64,000 nucleotides of DNA from Mesorhizobium_B sp035998495 (GCA_035998495.1 DASYHP010000064.1:62001-126000), one strand, 5' to 3'; shown: positions 1-10,591, counted from the first letter of the stretch. Notes: generated by a model from the letters alone, not told the origin. A program made the numbers and translations.

Positions 1-1
1 C

Positions 2-1627
<1,626 letters not shown>

Positions 1628-1667
1628 ACATCTCCAGCCGCCTCGACAGGACAGGCGCGGAGTGGCT

Positions 1668-2441
1668 TCACCCCCGGTTGAAGCTGGGTTTCCGCTTTTC
1701 CACGAAGGCGGCCATGCCCTCCTTCTGCTCGGCCAGGGCGAACATGGAGTGGAACACGCGCCGCTCGAAGCGCAGGCCCTCGGCGAGCGGCACCTCGTCG
1801 GCGCGCTCGATCGCCTCCTTGGTCATCATGGCCGCCGTGAGCGGTTTTTCCGCGATCACCGCGGCCATCTTCATCGCCTCGGCCTCGAGCTCGGCGGCGG
1901 GGAAGACGCGGGCGGCGAGGCCCGACCGCTCCGCCTCCTCCGCGCCCATCATCCGGCCGGTCAGGCAAAGCTCCATCGCCTTGGAGCGGCCGACGAGGCG
2001 CGCGAGGCGCTGCGTGCCGCCCATGCCGGGCATCACGCCGAGATTGATTTCGGGCTGGCCGAATTTTGCACCGTCGCCGGCGAGCACGATGTCGCACATC
2101 ATCGCCACCTCGCAGCCCCCGCCCAGCGCGAAGCCGTTCACGGCCGCGATCGTGGGCGTGCGGATGTCGGCGAAGCGCCCCCAGAGCGCGAACCAGTCCT
2201 GCGCGTACATTTCGGCGTAGCCGCGATTCTGCATCTCCTTGATGTCGGCCCCGGCGGCGAAGGCCTTTTCCGAGCCCGTCACAACGATGCAGCCGATGGC
2301 GGCATCGCGGTCGAAGCGCTCGGCCGCCTCGACCAGCTCGCCCGCGAGCTGCGCATTGAGCGCGTTCAGCGCCTGCGGCCGGTTGAGCCGGATCAGCGCC
2401 ACCCGGCCGGTCGTCTCCGTGAGGATCGTCTCATGGCTCAT
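1668..2441 (-). CDS. Enoyl-CoA hydratase (crotonase family)
   Basis: Hydrates trans-2-enoyl-CoA to 3-hydroxyacyl-CoA; here probably methacrylyl-CoA to 3-hydroxyisobutyryl-CoA in valine/isobutyrate degradation. It has 257 residues, the usual length. The substrate-cradle motif AAGADIKEM is near residue 62, and both catalytic glutamates of true hydratases are present (Glu111 in GGGCEVAMMCD, Glu131 in GQPEINLGVMPGMGG), so it is not merely an isomerase or hydrolase paralogue. The start ATG overlaps the stop of the upstream hydroxyisobutyrate dehydrogenase gene by 4 bases (ATGA), indicating translational coupling. It is the last gene of the minus-strand run acyl-CoA dehydrogenase-hydrolase-dehydrogenase-hydratase. 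Enzyme class is certain; the exact acyl chain is inferred from neighbours. Confidence 0.93.
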   Translation of the reverse strand: MSHETILTETTGRVALIRLNRPQALNALNAQLAGELVEAAERFDRDAAIGCIVVTGSEKAFAAGADIKEMQNRGYAEMYAQDWFALWGRFADIRTPTIAAVNGFALGGGCEVAMMCDIVLAGDGAKFGQPEINLGVMPGMGGTQRLARLVGRSKAMELCLTGRMMGAEEAERSGLAARVFPAAELEAEAMKMAAVIAEKPLTAAMMTKEAIERADEVPLAEGLRFERRVFHSMFALAEQKEGMAAFVEKRKPSFNRG

Positions 2442-3343
2442 GCGTTCCCTCCTTTTCCCGACGCGGCGCGCAGATGCTCAACGATGCCCGAGAAATCCGT
2501 GTCGGCTCCGCCTCCCGCGGCGAAACCGGCGAAAATCTCCTCGGCGTGACGCCCCAGCGGCGTCGCGGCCCCAGTTGCGCGCGCCGCCTCGCTGGCGAGC
2601 CTCAAATCCTTCAGCATCAGCGCGGCGGCGAAGCCGGGCTTGTAGCCGTTGTTGGCCGGCGAGGCCGGCACCGGCCCGGGCACCGGGCAATAGCTCGTCA
2701 GCGACCAGCACTGCCCCGAGGCGGTGGAGGCCACGTCGAACAGCGCCTGGTGCGAGAGGCCAAGCTTTTCCGCCAGCACGAAAGCTTCCGACACCGCGAT
2801 CATGGAAATGCCGAGGATCATGTTGTTGCAGATTTTCGCGGCCTGGCCGGCGCCCGGCCCCCCGCAATGCACGATCCGCCTGCCCATGAGCGAAAGGATC
2901 GGCTCCGCGCGCGAAAACGCCTCTCGGCTGCCGCCGGCCATGAAGGTCAGCGTCAGCGCCTTGGCACCGGCGGTGCCGCCCGAGACCGGCGCGTCGAGCG
3001 ATTCCATCCCGGCTTTCTCGGCCATGGCGTGCGCGGCGTGGGCGCTGTCCACGTCGATGGTCGAGCAGTCGATAAGGAGCGCGCCCGGCCGGAGCTGCGG
3101 CAACGCCTCCTGCCAGACGGAAAGCACATGGCGGCCGGCGGGCAGCATGGTGATGACCACGCCGGCCCCGGCAAGCGCCTCAGCGAGCGAGCCGGCCGTC
3201 TGGACCCCCGCTCCACGCGCGGCGACAAGCGCCGCCTCCGACAGGTCGAAGCCGACGACCTCGCGCTCGCCTTTGGCGAGGTTCAGGATCATCGGCCCGC
3301 CCATATTGCCGAGACCTACAAAGACGATCTTCTCCGCGGTCAT
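2438..3343 (-). CDS. mmsB: 3-hydroxyisobutyrate dehydrogenase
   Basis: NAD-dependent oxidation of 3-hydroxyisobutyrate to methylmalonate semialdehyde, a cytoplasmic step of valine catabolism. It has 301 residues. The N-terminal Rossmann motif GLGNMGGPM covers residues 10-18, the substrate loop DAPVSGGTAGA residues 117-127, and the catalytic Lys170 sits in GAGQAAKICNNM, as expected for beta-hydroxyacid dehydrogenases. It overlaps both neighbours by 4 bases (ATGA), in the order hydrolase, this gene, hydratase. The next enzyme of the pathway, methylmalonate-semialdehyde dehydrogenase (mmsA), is not in this window. Tartronate semialdehyde reductase belongs to the same superfamily, but the hydrolase next door strongly favours hydroxyisobutyrate. 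Confidence 0.93.
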   Translation of the reverse strand: MTAEKIVFVGLGNMGGPMILNLAKGEREVVGFDLSEAALVAARGAGVQTAGSLAEALAGAGVVITMLPAGRHVLSVWQEALPQLRPGALLIDCSTIDVDSAHAAHAMAEKAGMESLDAPVSGGTAGAKALTLTFMAGGSREAFSRAEPILSLMGRRIVHCGGPGAGQAAKICNNMILGISMIAVSEAFVLAEKLGLSHQALFDVASTASGQCWSLTSYCPVPGPVPASPANNGYKPGFAAALMLKDLRLASEAARATGAATPLGRHAEEIFAGFAAGGGADTDFSGIVEHLRAASGKGGNA

Positions 3344-4437
3344 GACAGGATCTCCTGACTTGGGAAGGCGGGCGGCCGGACGCCCGCCGTGAATGCAAAA
3401 TCCTCGGGCCGTGCGGGCGGTGCCTCAGCCAGGCTCGGGGGCGACCAACGGGGGTTGCGATCCTTGTCGATCACGGCCGCACGCACACCTTCGTAGAAGT
3501 CGTGACCCTTGAGGGTCAGGCAGGCGGCATGGAACTCGCGGAGGAGACATTCCTCCAGGCTTTTCGCGCCCCGCCCGAGCCGCAGCAGCTCGGCGGCGAG
3601 CCGCAGGCTGGTCGGCGACCGCGACCGGATCGTTGCAATGGTTTTCGCTGCGAACTCCGAACCCGCATCGTCGAGTGCCGCCAGGATGTCCTCGATCGCC
3701 TCTTGGCGGAAGGCGGCGTCGATCTCGGCCCCATATGCCGCGAAGAGGCCAGCGGGGGGCTCGACGCGATGACGGTCGATCACGGCGGAGACTTGGCCCG
3801 CATCTATTCCTGCTGGCAGGGCGAGGAGGTCGGCGCGGAGCGCCGCGAGATTCGACGCCGGAACATAGGTGTCCGACAGCCCGGCCCGGATCACGTCCGC
3901 GGCGCGCACGCTCTCGCCCGTGAAGGCGAGGTAGCGGCCGGTTTGGCCCGGCGCGCGCGGCAGAAGCCAACTCGCGCCGACATCGGGGATGAAACCGATG
4001 CCGACCTCGGGAAAGGCGAAGCGCGTGGAATCGGTGACGATCCGGTGCGAGGCATGGATTGCGAGCCCCGCGCCGCCGCCCATGACGATGCCGTGCATGA
4101 TCGCGACGACCGGCTTGGGGAAGCGCGCGATCAGCGCGTCCAGCTCGTATTCCTCGGCCCAGAATTTTTCCGCGAAGCCGTCGCCAATCTTGCCGCGTTC
4201 GTGGATGGTGCGGATGTCGCCGCCCGCCGAAAAAGCGCGCTCGCCCGCGCCTTCCAGGATCACGAGAGCAACCGCGGGATCGCCCGAAAAATCCTCCAGG
4301 GCCGCACGGACGGCGCGCACCATGGAAAGCGTCAGCGCGTTCAGCGCCTTTGGCCGGTTCAGCCGGACAACGCCGACGGCATTCTCGCGTCCGACGATCA
4401 CCTCCGGCTCGGCCGCTGCGTGGGAATGGGCGCTCAT
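3340..4437 (-). CDS. 3-hydroxyisobutyryl-CoA hydrolase / enoyl-CoA hydratase-isomerase family
   Basis: Releases free 3-hydroxyisobutyrate from its CoA ester, the unusual hydrolytic step of valine degradation. It has 365 residues, longer than a plain crotonase, which is characteristic of the HIBYL-CoA hydrolase subgroup. Motifs are FSAGGDIRTI, the MHGIVMGGGAGLAIHASHR cradle and FPEVGIGFIPDVGASW with the catalytic Glu. The frame is open further upstream, but the ATG at 4437 (MSAHSHAAAEPEV) is chosen because it gives a 4-base ATGA overlap with the acyl-CoA dehydrogenase stop and a normal family N-terminus. It lies between the acyl-CoA dehydrogenase and 3-hydroxyisobutyrate dehydrogenase genes, exactly as the pathway predicts. 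Confidence 0.92.
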   Translation of the reverse strand: MSAHSHAAAEPEVIVGRENAVGVVRLNRPKALNALTLSMVRAVRAALEDFSGDPAVALVILEGAGERAFSAGGDIRTIHERGKIGDGFAEKFWAEEYELDALIARFPKPVVAIMHGIVMGGGAGLAIHASHRIVTDSTRFAFPEVGIGFIPDVGASWLLPRAPGQTGRYLAFTGESVRAADVIRAGLSDTYVPASNLAALRADLLALPAGIDAGQVSAVIDRHRVEPPAGLFAAYGAEIDAAFRQEAIEDILAALDDAGSEFAAKTIATIRSRSPTSLRLAAELLRLGRGAKSLEECLLREFHAACLTLKGHDFYEGVRAAVIDKDRNPRWSPPSLAEAPPARPEDFAFTAGVRPPAFPSQEILS

Positions 4438-5582
4438 CTGCCGCTTCCCAAGAGCGAGCGCGCCACGATCACCCGCATGATCTCGTTGGTCCCCTCCAGG
4501 ATCTGGTGGACCCGCAGGTCGCGCACGATCTTCTCGACGCCATATTCGGCGAGATAGCCGTAGCCGCCGTGGAGCTGCAACGCCTCGTTGGCGACCTTGA
4601 AGCCGGCATCGGTGACGAACCGCTTGGCCATGGCGCAGAGCTGCGGGGCGCTTGCGTCGCCGGCGTCGAGCGCGCTTGCTGCCCGCCAAAGGATCGCGCG
4701 GGACACTTCGAGTTCCGTCGCCATGTCGGCCAGGCGGAACTGCAGCGCCTGGAACTCGTCCAGCCGTTTGCCGAAGGCCTTTCGCTCGCGCATATAGGCG
4801 AGCGCCTTGTCGGTGGCCGCCTGCGCGCCGCCCAGCGAGCAGGCCGCGATGTTGAGCCGCCCGCCATTCAGCCCGGCCATGGCGATCCTGAACCCTTCGC
4901 CCTCCTCGCCCAGCCGGTTGGCGGCGGGCACACGGGCGTTGTCGAAGGAGACGAGGCGCGTCGGCTGCGCGTTCCAGCCCATCTTGCGCTCGTTCGCCCC
5001 GAAGCTAATGCCGGGCGTGTCGGCCGGCACCACCAATGCGGAGATTCCGCCCGGCCCCTCCCCGTCCGTGCGCGCCATCACGATGTAGAGGTCGCTCGCG
5101 CCGGCGCCCGAGATGAACTGCTTGGAGCCGTTCAGCACATAGGTGTCGCCATCCGGCGCCGCTCTCGTCTTCAGCGCGGCGGCGTCGGAACCGGAGCCCG
5201 GCTCGGTCAGGCAGTAGCTGGCGAGAGTTTCGATGGCGCAGAGATCGGGCGCCCAGCGCCGGCGCTGCTCCTCGCCGCCATAGGCGTCGATCATCCAGGC
5301 GCACATGTTGTGGATGGACAGATAGGCGGCGACCGTGGGGCAACCGGTGGCGAGCGCCTCGAAGATCAGCGCCGCGTCGAGGCGCGTGAGGCCCGAGCCG
5401 CCAACGTCTTCCCGCACATAGATTCCGCCCATGCCGAGCCTTGCTGCCTCGCGCAGCGTCTCGACCGGAAAATGCTTGCATTCGTCCCAGTCCAGCGCGA
5501 AGGGCGCGATCTTCTCGGCGGCGAAGTCCGACGCCATCTTGCGGATCGCCAGCCGGTCCTCGTCGAGCCCGAATGTCATCAT
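4434..5582 (-). CDS. Acyl-CoA dehydrogenase, isobutyryl-CoA dehydrogenase type
   Basis: FAD enzyme that desaturates a short branched acyl-CoA, probably isobutyryl-CoA to methacrylyl-CoA, passing electrons to ETF. It has 382 residues, standard for the family. Visible are the flavin segment YCLTEPGSGSDAAALKT (residues about 120-136), the second signature QLHGGYGYLAEYGVEKIVRD and the C-terminal ILEGTNEIMR segment that holds the catalytic Glu in short-branched members. The start is the first of two tandem ATGs (5582 and 5579); a strong GGGGAGGAG ribosome site lies just upstream. A 91-base gap separates it from the AKR-Rid gene, so it may have its own promoter, although all genes read the same way. 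The specificity assignment rests on the hydrolase and dehydrogenase downstream. Confidence 0.93.
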   Translation of the reverse strand: MMTFGLDEDRLAIRKMASDFAAEKIAPFALDWDECKHFPVETLREAARLGMGGIYVREDVGGSGLTRLDAALIFEALATGCPTVAAYLSIHNMCAWMIDAYGGEEQRRRWAPDLCAIETLASYCLTEPGSGSDAAALKTRAAPDGDTYVLNGSKQFISGAGASDLYIVMARTDGEGPGGISALVVPADTPGISFGANERKMGWNAQPTRLVSFDNARVPAANRLGEEGEGFRIAMAGLNGGRLNIAACSLGGAQAATDKALAYMRERKAFGKRLDEFQALQFRLADMATELEVSRAILWRAASALDAGDASAPQLCAMAKRFVTDAGFKVANEALQLHGGYGYLAEYGVEKIVRDLRVHQILEGTNEIMRVIVARSLLGSGR

Positions 5583-5673
5583 CCCGACTCCTCCCCTTCT
5601 CGCAGCAAAGGTTGGACGGAACGGCATTCTGCGCTTCGCTGCAAGACCGCTGCGTCCTTTCCGCCTCGACCGC

Positions 5674-7137
5674 TCAAGGGCTTGCGGAAATCTCGGCCTC
5701 CGCTTCGATCTCCACCCTGTAGCCGCCGATGAGCTGGAGGCCCCCGACCATGGTGTTGGCCGGCCGGATCGCGCCGAAGACGCGGCCATGGGCGCGAGAC
5801 ACGGGCTCCCAGTCCCCTTCGGCGGCCAGGTAGATGCGGGTGCGGATCACGTCGTCGGCCGTTCCGCCCAGCGCTGCGATGGCAGCGAGAATTTTGTCGA
5901 GGATATAGGTCGTCTGCGCGCCGGCGTCGGCGGGCGCCACCACGCGGTCGCCGCCATGGGTGGCCGTGGTGCCGGACACCGCGATGCGGTTGCCCACCCG
6001 CACCGCCCGGCTGTAGCCCGCGATCGGCTCCCACACGCTGCCCGACGACACGCGCGAGCGGTTCGGCCCGGCCTCCTCCGCGCGATAGGCGGAAGGGAGG
6101 ACTTGGAGATGGTGGCTCAGATCGCCCGACGCGGTGAGGAAGGGCGGTTTTCGGTATTCGTCGCCGCAGTCGCCGGGGATCGGCACGGTGTGCCCGAACG
6201 CTTCCTCCAGCCTTTCCCGATCCTCCTCGTCCAGGGTGAAACGGAAGGTGTTGAGATTGTCGGCGCGGTGCTCGCTTTCGCCGATCCTCGCCCCGATGAT
6301 CGCGGCTGCGACGAAATCATGGTCCAGCACGAAGCGGGTTGCGACGTTGGACACCGACACGCCGTGCCGGGCTGCGATCGCAGCGGTGGCCTTCAGCACC
6401 GCCTGGAACGCGCCCCAGCCTCCCGCCGCGTCGATGAAGCGCCTGTATTTCGAGCGGCTCCAGTCCGGGATTTCGCTCGGCTCGTCACGCCCCAGCCAAC
6501 GCTCCGAAAGGAAGCCGCCGCACAGCGTGCCATAGGCGAGCAGCTTCACCCCTGTCCGCCGGCAGAGCTCCGCGAGCGGCGCGGCGGCGCGGCGATCGAT
6601 CAGGGAGAAGGAGACCTGGTTGCTGGCGACCGGAACGCCGTCGGCCAAAGCGAGGTTCAGGTGGGCTGCGTCGAAATTGGTGACGCCGATCTCCGCGATG
6701 AAGCCTTCCTCGCGCAGCGCCGCCATCTCGTGGAGCGCATCGAGCCAGGCGGGGTGCTCGAAGCTCCACCAGTGGAGCTGCAGGAGATCGACCCGCCCCA
6801 CGCCCAAGCGGTCGAGCCGTTCCTTGACGCCCGCGCGCACGACGTCGCGCGTCATCGGCCCCGGCTCGGGGCACCATTTGGTGAAGGCGAGCGGCCGCTT
6901 CGCGTCACCCTGGTGCCGCGCCAGCAGCCGGCCCGCGATCAGCTCGGCGCTGCCGTAATGGTCGGCCATGTCGAACGTGTCGAAGCCCTCGCGCACGTAA
7001 GCCGCGAGCGCGTCCGCCGCCCTTTCGGGATCGAGTGTCGCACCGTTCTTCTCGAGGTCGGCGACCTGCCACAGGCCGCAAACAAGGCGGCTCAGCTCCA
7101 GATGGCCGAGGCGCGCGCGCTCAGGGCTTTGCGGCAT
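5674..7137 (-). CDS. Aldo/keto reductase fused to a C-terminal Rid (YjgF/UK114) domain
   Basis: A two-domain protein of 487 residues. Residues about 1-340 form an aldo/keto reductase barrel with the tetrad Asp and Tyr in FDMADHYGS, Lys in FTKW and His in LQLHWW; it should reduce a carbonyl with NAD(P)H. Residues about 363-487 are a complete Rid-family domain (YSRAVRVGNRIAVSGTT ... YRVEIEAEAEI). By manual alignment the substrate-binding Arg105 of RidA falls on Asn (PANTMV instead of PARSCV), so classic 2-aminoacrylate deaminase activity is doubtful. The start ATG at 7137 overlaps livM by 17 bases, placing it in the Liv transporter operon. No frameshift or stop lies between the domains, so the fusion looks genuine. 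A related single-domain reductase lies at 11122-12189. Substrate unknown. Confidence 0.9.
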   Translation of the reverse strand: MPQSPERARLGHLELSRLVCGLWQVADLEKNGATLDPERAADALAAYVREGFDTFDMADHYGSAELIAGRLLARHQGDAKRPLAFTKWCPEPGPMTRDVVRAGVKERLDRLGVGRVDLLQLHWWSFEHPAWLDALHEMAALREEGFIAEIGVTNFDAAHLNLALADGVPVASNQVSFSLIDRRAAAPLAELCRRTGVKLLAYGTLCGGFLSERWLGRDEPSEIPDWSRSKYRRFIDAAGGWGAFQAVLKATAAIAARHGVSVSNVATRFVLDHDFVAAAIIGARIGESEHRADNLNTFRFTLDEEDRERLEEAFGHTVPIPGDCGDEYRKPPFLTASGDLSHHLQVLPSAYRAEEAGPNRSRVSSGSVWEPIAGYSRAVRVGNRIAVSGTTATHGGDRVVAPADAGAQTTYILDKILAAIAALGGTADDVIRTRIYLAAEGDWEPVSRAHGRVFGAIRPANTMVGGLQLIGGYRVEIEAEAEISASP

Positions 7138-8137
7138 GGGGCGCTTCTCCGGTGGCGGAAGGATCTTGGGTGAAGGATGCGGAGGGCCGGCGGGCGAAGC
7201 GGCGCGCGACCAGGCTGCGTTCGCCCAAAATGCCGCGCGGGCGGAACAGGAGGATGGCGCAGAGCGCGACCCCGATGCTGGCGATCTGAAGCGCCGAGGC
7301 GCGGGCCTGCTCGCCGGCAGGAAACAGCGCCGCAAACGCGCTCGCCGACAGCGCCCAGATGCCCCACACGACGACTGCGCCCAGAATCGCCCCGCGATTG
7401 TTGCCGGACCCGCCGACGATCAGCATGGCCCAGACCTGGAAGGTGAGTGTGGGCACATAGTTGTCGGGCGCGATGAAGCCGATGAAATGCCCCTGCACTG
7501 CGCCCGCCAGGCCCATGACCGCGCCGCCGATCGCGAAGGCCTGGAGGCGGAATCTGGTCGCGCTCTTGCCGAGCGCCAAAGCCGCCTCCTCGTCCTCGCG
7601 GATGGCGCGCAGCACCCGCCCCCAGGGGCTGTGCGCCAGCCGCTCCAGCGCGAGATAGAGAAGGAGGACCACGCCCGCGACGACCGCCAGGTTGAGGAGG
7701 CCGAACGACAGCGGATCGCCGGCGAGGGTTCCGAAGGGCCGGGGAATGAAGCTGATCCCGAACGGCCCGCCGGTGATCCCCTGAAGGTTCAACATGCAGA
7801 GCTGCACGACCACAGCGACGCCGAAACTGGCGATCGCCAGATAATCAGCCCTGAGCCGGATTGTCAGCGCGCCGACAAGGAAGGTGACGAGGCCGGCGGC
7901 CAGTGCGCCGCCGAGCCAGCCCAAGGCGATCGGCAGGCCGAAGCCGCCGAGGCGGGCGGGGTCGTCCGGGGTGGTGATGAGGGCGGAGACATAGGCGCCC
8001 ACGCCGACGAAGCCGGCCACGCCCACGTTGAAGAGACCCGTCTGCCCCCACTGCACGTTGAGGCCCAGCGTGAGGATGGCGTAGGTGAGCGCGACCGTCA
8101 GGAAGAAGGCGCCATAGGCGACGAGATCGAGGATCAC
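7121..8137 (-). CDS. livM: Branched-chain amino acid-type ABC transporter permease LivM
   Basis: Inner-membrane permease of a Liv-type (HAAT) importer. It has 338 residues, many hydrophobic helices, and the family segments NVQWGQTGLFNVGVAGFVGVG and LIVGGSGNNRGAILGA. An upstream in-frame extension exists, but the GTG at 8137 (VILDLVAYGAFF) is preferred because it overlaps the livH stop as GTGA and gives a normal N-terminus. The C-terminus (FAPRRPSASFTQDPSATGEAP region) is hydrophilic and overlaps the AKR-Rid start. Partners are livH, livF and livG immediately upstream; the likely binding protein is encoded divergently at 12240-13508. The CoA-degradation genes nearby suggest a branched carboxylate or amino-acid-like cargo rather than bulk leucine. 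Confidence 0.93.
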   Translation of the reverse strand: MILDLVAYGAFFLTVALTYAILTLGLNVQWGQTGLFNVGVAGFVGVGAYVSALITTPDDPARLGGFGLPIALGWLGGALAAGLVTFLVGALTIRLRADYLAIASFGVAVVVQLCMLNLQGITGGPFGISFIPRPFGTLAGDPLSFGLLNLAVVAGVVLLLYLALERLAHSPWGRVLRAIREDEEAALALGKSATRFRLQAFAIGGAVMGLAGAVQGHFIGFIAPDNYVPTLTFQVWAMLIVGGSGNNRGAILGAVVVWGIWALSASAFAALFPAGEQARASALQIASIGVALCAILLFRPRGILGERSLVARRFARRPSASFTQDPSATGEAPHAAKP

Positions 8138-9045
8138 GCGCGCCTCCCGAACAGGCCTTGCGGGCGCAATAGGAGCACCAGGACCAGCACGACGAAGGCG
8201 ATCGCCGCGCGCCACTCGGCCCCGGCCCACTGGACGGCAAGCGCCTCGCCCAGGCCGACGATCAGGCCGGCCAGCATCGCGCCCGGCACGCTGCCGATGC
8301 CGCCCAGGATCGCGGCGGCGAAGAGCGGCAGGAGAAGGTCGAGCCCCATCTGCGGCCTGATCTGCACCACCAGCCCGGAAAAGACGCCCGCGACCGCGGC
8401 GAGGCCAGCGCCGAGCACCCAGACGATGCGTATGACCTGGCGGACGTCGATGCCCGCCACGCCCGCGAGCTGCGGGTTCTCCGCCACCGCGCGCATGGAG
8501 CGGCCGATCGCCGTGCGCGTCACCGTGAGGTGAAGCGCGATCACGAGCAGGATCGCCACGCCCACCGTGAGCAACTGGTCCGGCGTCGCCCTGATCCCGC
8601 CGCCCAAACGCACGGCGATCTGCAGCGCGTCGGAAAAATAGCGGGGCTGCGACGTTAAGGCGAATTCAAGCAGGTTGCGAAGCGCGAGGGCTGCGCCGAA
8701 GCTCGCCATAACCACGATGATGGCCGCGCTGCCCTTGCGCCTGAGTTGCCCGAACAGAAGCGCGTCCACGAGCAGCGCCAGCGCCGCGGTCAGGGCGAAG
8801 GCTGCGAGGAGGGCTAGGGGCAGGCTCCAGCCGAAAGAGAATGGCGAGATGGGTACAAGGGTGCCGGCGAAGACAGCGCCCAGCGCGCCGCTGACGAGGA
8901 GCGCGAAATAGGCGCCCCAGGTGATGAACTCGCCATGGGCGAAGTTGGCGAAGCGCAGGATGGCGTAGGTGAGCGTCACGCCGATGGCGCCCAGCCCGAT
9001 CACCGCGCCGTTGATGAGCCCATCCACGAGCGCCTGCGCGATCAT
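8134..9045 (-). CDS. livH: Branched-chain amino acid-type ABC transporter permease LivH
   Basis: Second permease subunit of the Liv-type importer, 303 residues with about eight hydrophobic segments. The N-terminus LVDGLINGAVIGLGAIGVTLTYAI (residues about 6-29) and the segment LPLFAAAILGGIGSVPGAML are family signatures. The start ATG overlaps the livF stop by 4 bases and the stop overlaps the livM GTG start, so all four transporter genes are translationally coupled. It forms the membrane channel with LivM, energised by LivF and LivG. Confidence 0.94.
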   Translation of the reverse strand: MIAQALVDGLINGAVIGLGAIGVTLTYAILRFANFAHGEFITWGAYFALLVSGALGAVFAGTLVPISPFSFGWSLPLALLAAFALTAALALLVDALLFGQLRRKGSAAIIVVMASFGAALALRNLLEFALTSQPRYFSDALQIAVRLGGGIRATPDQLLTVGVAILLVIALHLTVTRTAIGRSMRAVAENPQLAGVAGIDVRQVIRIVWVLGAGLAAVAGVFSGLVVQIRPQMGLDLLLPLFAAAILGGIGSVPGAMLAGLIVGLGEALAVQWAGAEWRAAIAFVVLVLVLLLRPQGLFGRRA

Positions 9046-9800
9046 GAAGGCAGCGCCTCGCGGGTCTTGCCGCCGCCGAGATAAAGCTCGCCCACGACCG
9101 GATCGCCGGCGAGCGCCGTCGCCGTTCCCTCATGCGCGATGCGGCCCTCGACCAGGATCAGCGCGCGGTCCGCGACACCGAGCGCCGCCTTCACGTTCTG
9201 CTCCACCAGCACGATCGTGACGCCCGCGTGGTTGATCTCCTTCAGCCGCGAAAAGACCTCGCCCACGACCCGCGGGGACAGCCCGGCCGAGGGCTCATCG
9301 AGGATGAGGACGGAGGGCTCGACCACCAGCGCGCGGGCGACCGCCAGCATCTGCCGCTGGCCGCCCGAAAGCGCGCCGGCCCTTGAACCCAGTTTTTCGC
9401 GCAGGTCTGGAAACAGCGTGAGCACGGCGTCGATGCGCCCCTTGCGCTTCTCCTTGGGCAGGATGTTGGCGGCGACGGACAGGTTCTCGCGGACACTGAG
9501 CGTGGCGAACACGTTCTCGGTCTGCGGCACGAAGGCGAGGCCGTGGCGCACACGCTCGTGCAGCGCCACGCCCGTCACGTCCATGTCGCCCAGCCTCACC
9601 TGTCCGGAAAAGATCGACGCCAGCCCCGCGACCGCCTTGACCAGCGTGGATTTTCCCGCCCCGTTCGGCCCGAGCAGCACCACCAGCTCGCCTTTGCCGA
9701 CGTTCAAATCGACGCCGCGCACGATGGGAAGATCACGGCTGTAGCCTGTGACGAGCGCCCGCGTGGAAAGCGCCGCCGGAGGAACCGCTCCGGCGCTCAT
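9042..9800 (-). CDS. livF: Liv-type ABC transporter ATP-binding protein LivF
   Basis: Cytoplasmic ATPase of 252 residues. Walker A is GPNGAGKST, the Q-loop is FVPQTENVF (TEN after the Gln is typical of LivF), the signature is LSGGQRQMLAVARAL, and Walker B is PSVLILDEPSAGLSP. The open frame continues upstream, but ATG 9800 (MSAGAVPPAALS) makes the ATGA overlap with livG and a family-sized protein. Gene order livG-livF-livH-livM differs from the E. coli order but is common in alphaproteobacterial catabolic clusters. Confidence 0.94.
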   Translation of the reverse strand: MSAGAVPPAALSTRALVTGYSRDLPIVRGVDLNVGKGELVVLLGPNGAGKSTLVKAVAGLASIFSGQVRLGDMDVTGVALHERVRHGLAFVPQTENVFATLSVRENLSVAANILPKEKRKGRIDAVLTLFPDLREKLGSRAGALSGGQRQMLAVARALVVEPSVLILDEPSAGLSPRVVGEVFSRLKEINHAGVTIVLVEQNVKAALGVADRALILVEGRIAHEGTATALAGDPVVGELYLGGGKTREALPS

Positions 9801-10591
9801 GCCGCCTCGCCGAGATAGGCGCCGACCACGGCTGAGTTGCGGACTACCTCCGCCGGCGGGCCCTCGGCCAAGAGCCGGCCGGCGGCCATCACCACCACAT
9901 GCGGGCAAAGCCGCGCCACCATGTCCATGTTGTGCTCGATCAGGAGCACAGTCTTGCCCCCGGCGTTGAGTTGCAGGACACGGTCTATGATGAGCTCCAG
10001 AAGCGTCGGGTTAACGCCGGCTGCCGGCTCGTCGAGCAGGATGCCCTTCGGGTCCGCCATGAGCACGCGGGCCAGTTCCAGAAGCTTGCGCTGGCCGCCC
10101 GAAAGGACCCGCGCGGGCTCGTGCTCCAGGCGCGAGAGCGTGACGAAATCGAGAAGCGCTCTCGCCTTCTCGACCGCGGCCTTCTCCTCGGCCTGCACCC
10201 GGCCAGGCCGGAGAAAGTTCATCCAGACCCTCTCGCCGCTCTGGTTCTGGCCGCCCGCGAGAACGTTCTCCAGAACCGTCATCTCGCCAAAGGGGCGCGG
10301 GATTTGGAACGTGCGTCCGATCCCGCGCGGGATGCGCCGGTGCGCGCCTTCCCGCGACACGTCGCGGCCTTCGATCCTGATCTCGCCGGCGCTTGGGGCG
10401 AGCGCGCCGGCGAGCAGGTTGAAAAGCGTCGTCTTGCCCGCGCCGTTCGGGCCGATCAGGCCGACCATGGAGCCGGGCGCGAGCGCAAGCGACATGCCGT
10501 CCACCGCACGCACGCCGCCGAAATGGCGCACGACGTCGCGCGCCTCGATCAGCGGCTGGTGGGCCGAACTGTTCCCTTGTGCGAAGGGCAT
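9797..10591 (-). CDS. livG: Liv-type ABC transporter ATP-binding protein LivG
   Basis: ATPase of 264 residues and first gene of the minus-strand operon. Walker A is GPNGAGKTT; the segment GRTFQIPRPFGEMTVLENVL is the LivG-type Q-loop; the signature LSGGQRKLLELARVL and Walker B KGILLDEPAAGVNP follow. ATG 10591 (MPFAQGNSSAHQ) is chosen because GGAG lies about 4 bases upstream in the transcript; the frame upstream is shadow coding. The 144 bases between this start and the divergent TIGR04076-like gene must hold the promoters for both arms of the locus. Confidence 0.93.
   Translation of the reverse strand: MPFAQGNSSAHQPLIEARDVVRHFGGVRAVDGMSLALAPGSMVGLIGPNGAGKTTLFNLLAGALAPSAGEIRIEGRDVSREGAHRRIPRGIGRTFQIPRPFGEMTVLENVLAGGQNQSGERVWMNFLRPGRVQAEEKAAVEKARALLDFVTLSRLEHEPARVLSGGQRKLLELARVLMADPKGILLDEPAAGVNPTLLELIIDRVLQLNAGGKTVLLIEHNMDMVARLCPHVVVMAAGRLLAEGPPAEVVRNSAVVGAYLGEAA

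Noticed and set aside
5431..7173. A 580-residue plus-strand frame opposite the AKR-Rid gene
   Set aside because: Low-complexity Arg/Gly/His composition and no motif; shadow of the fusion gene.
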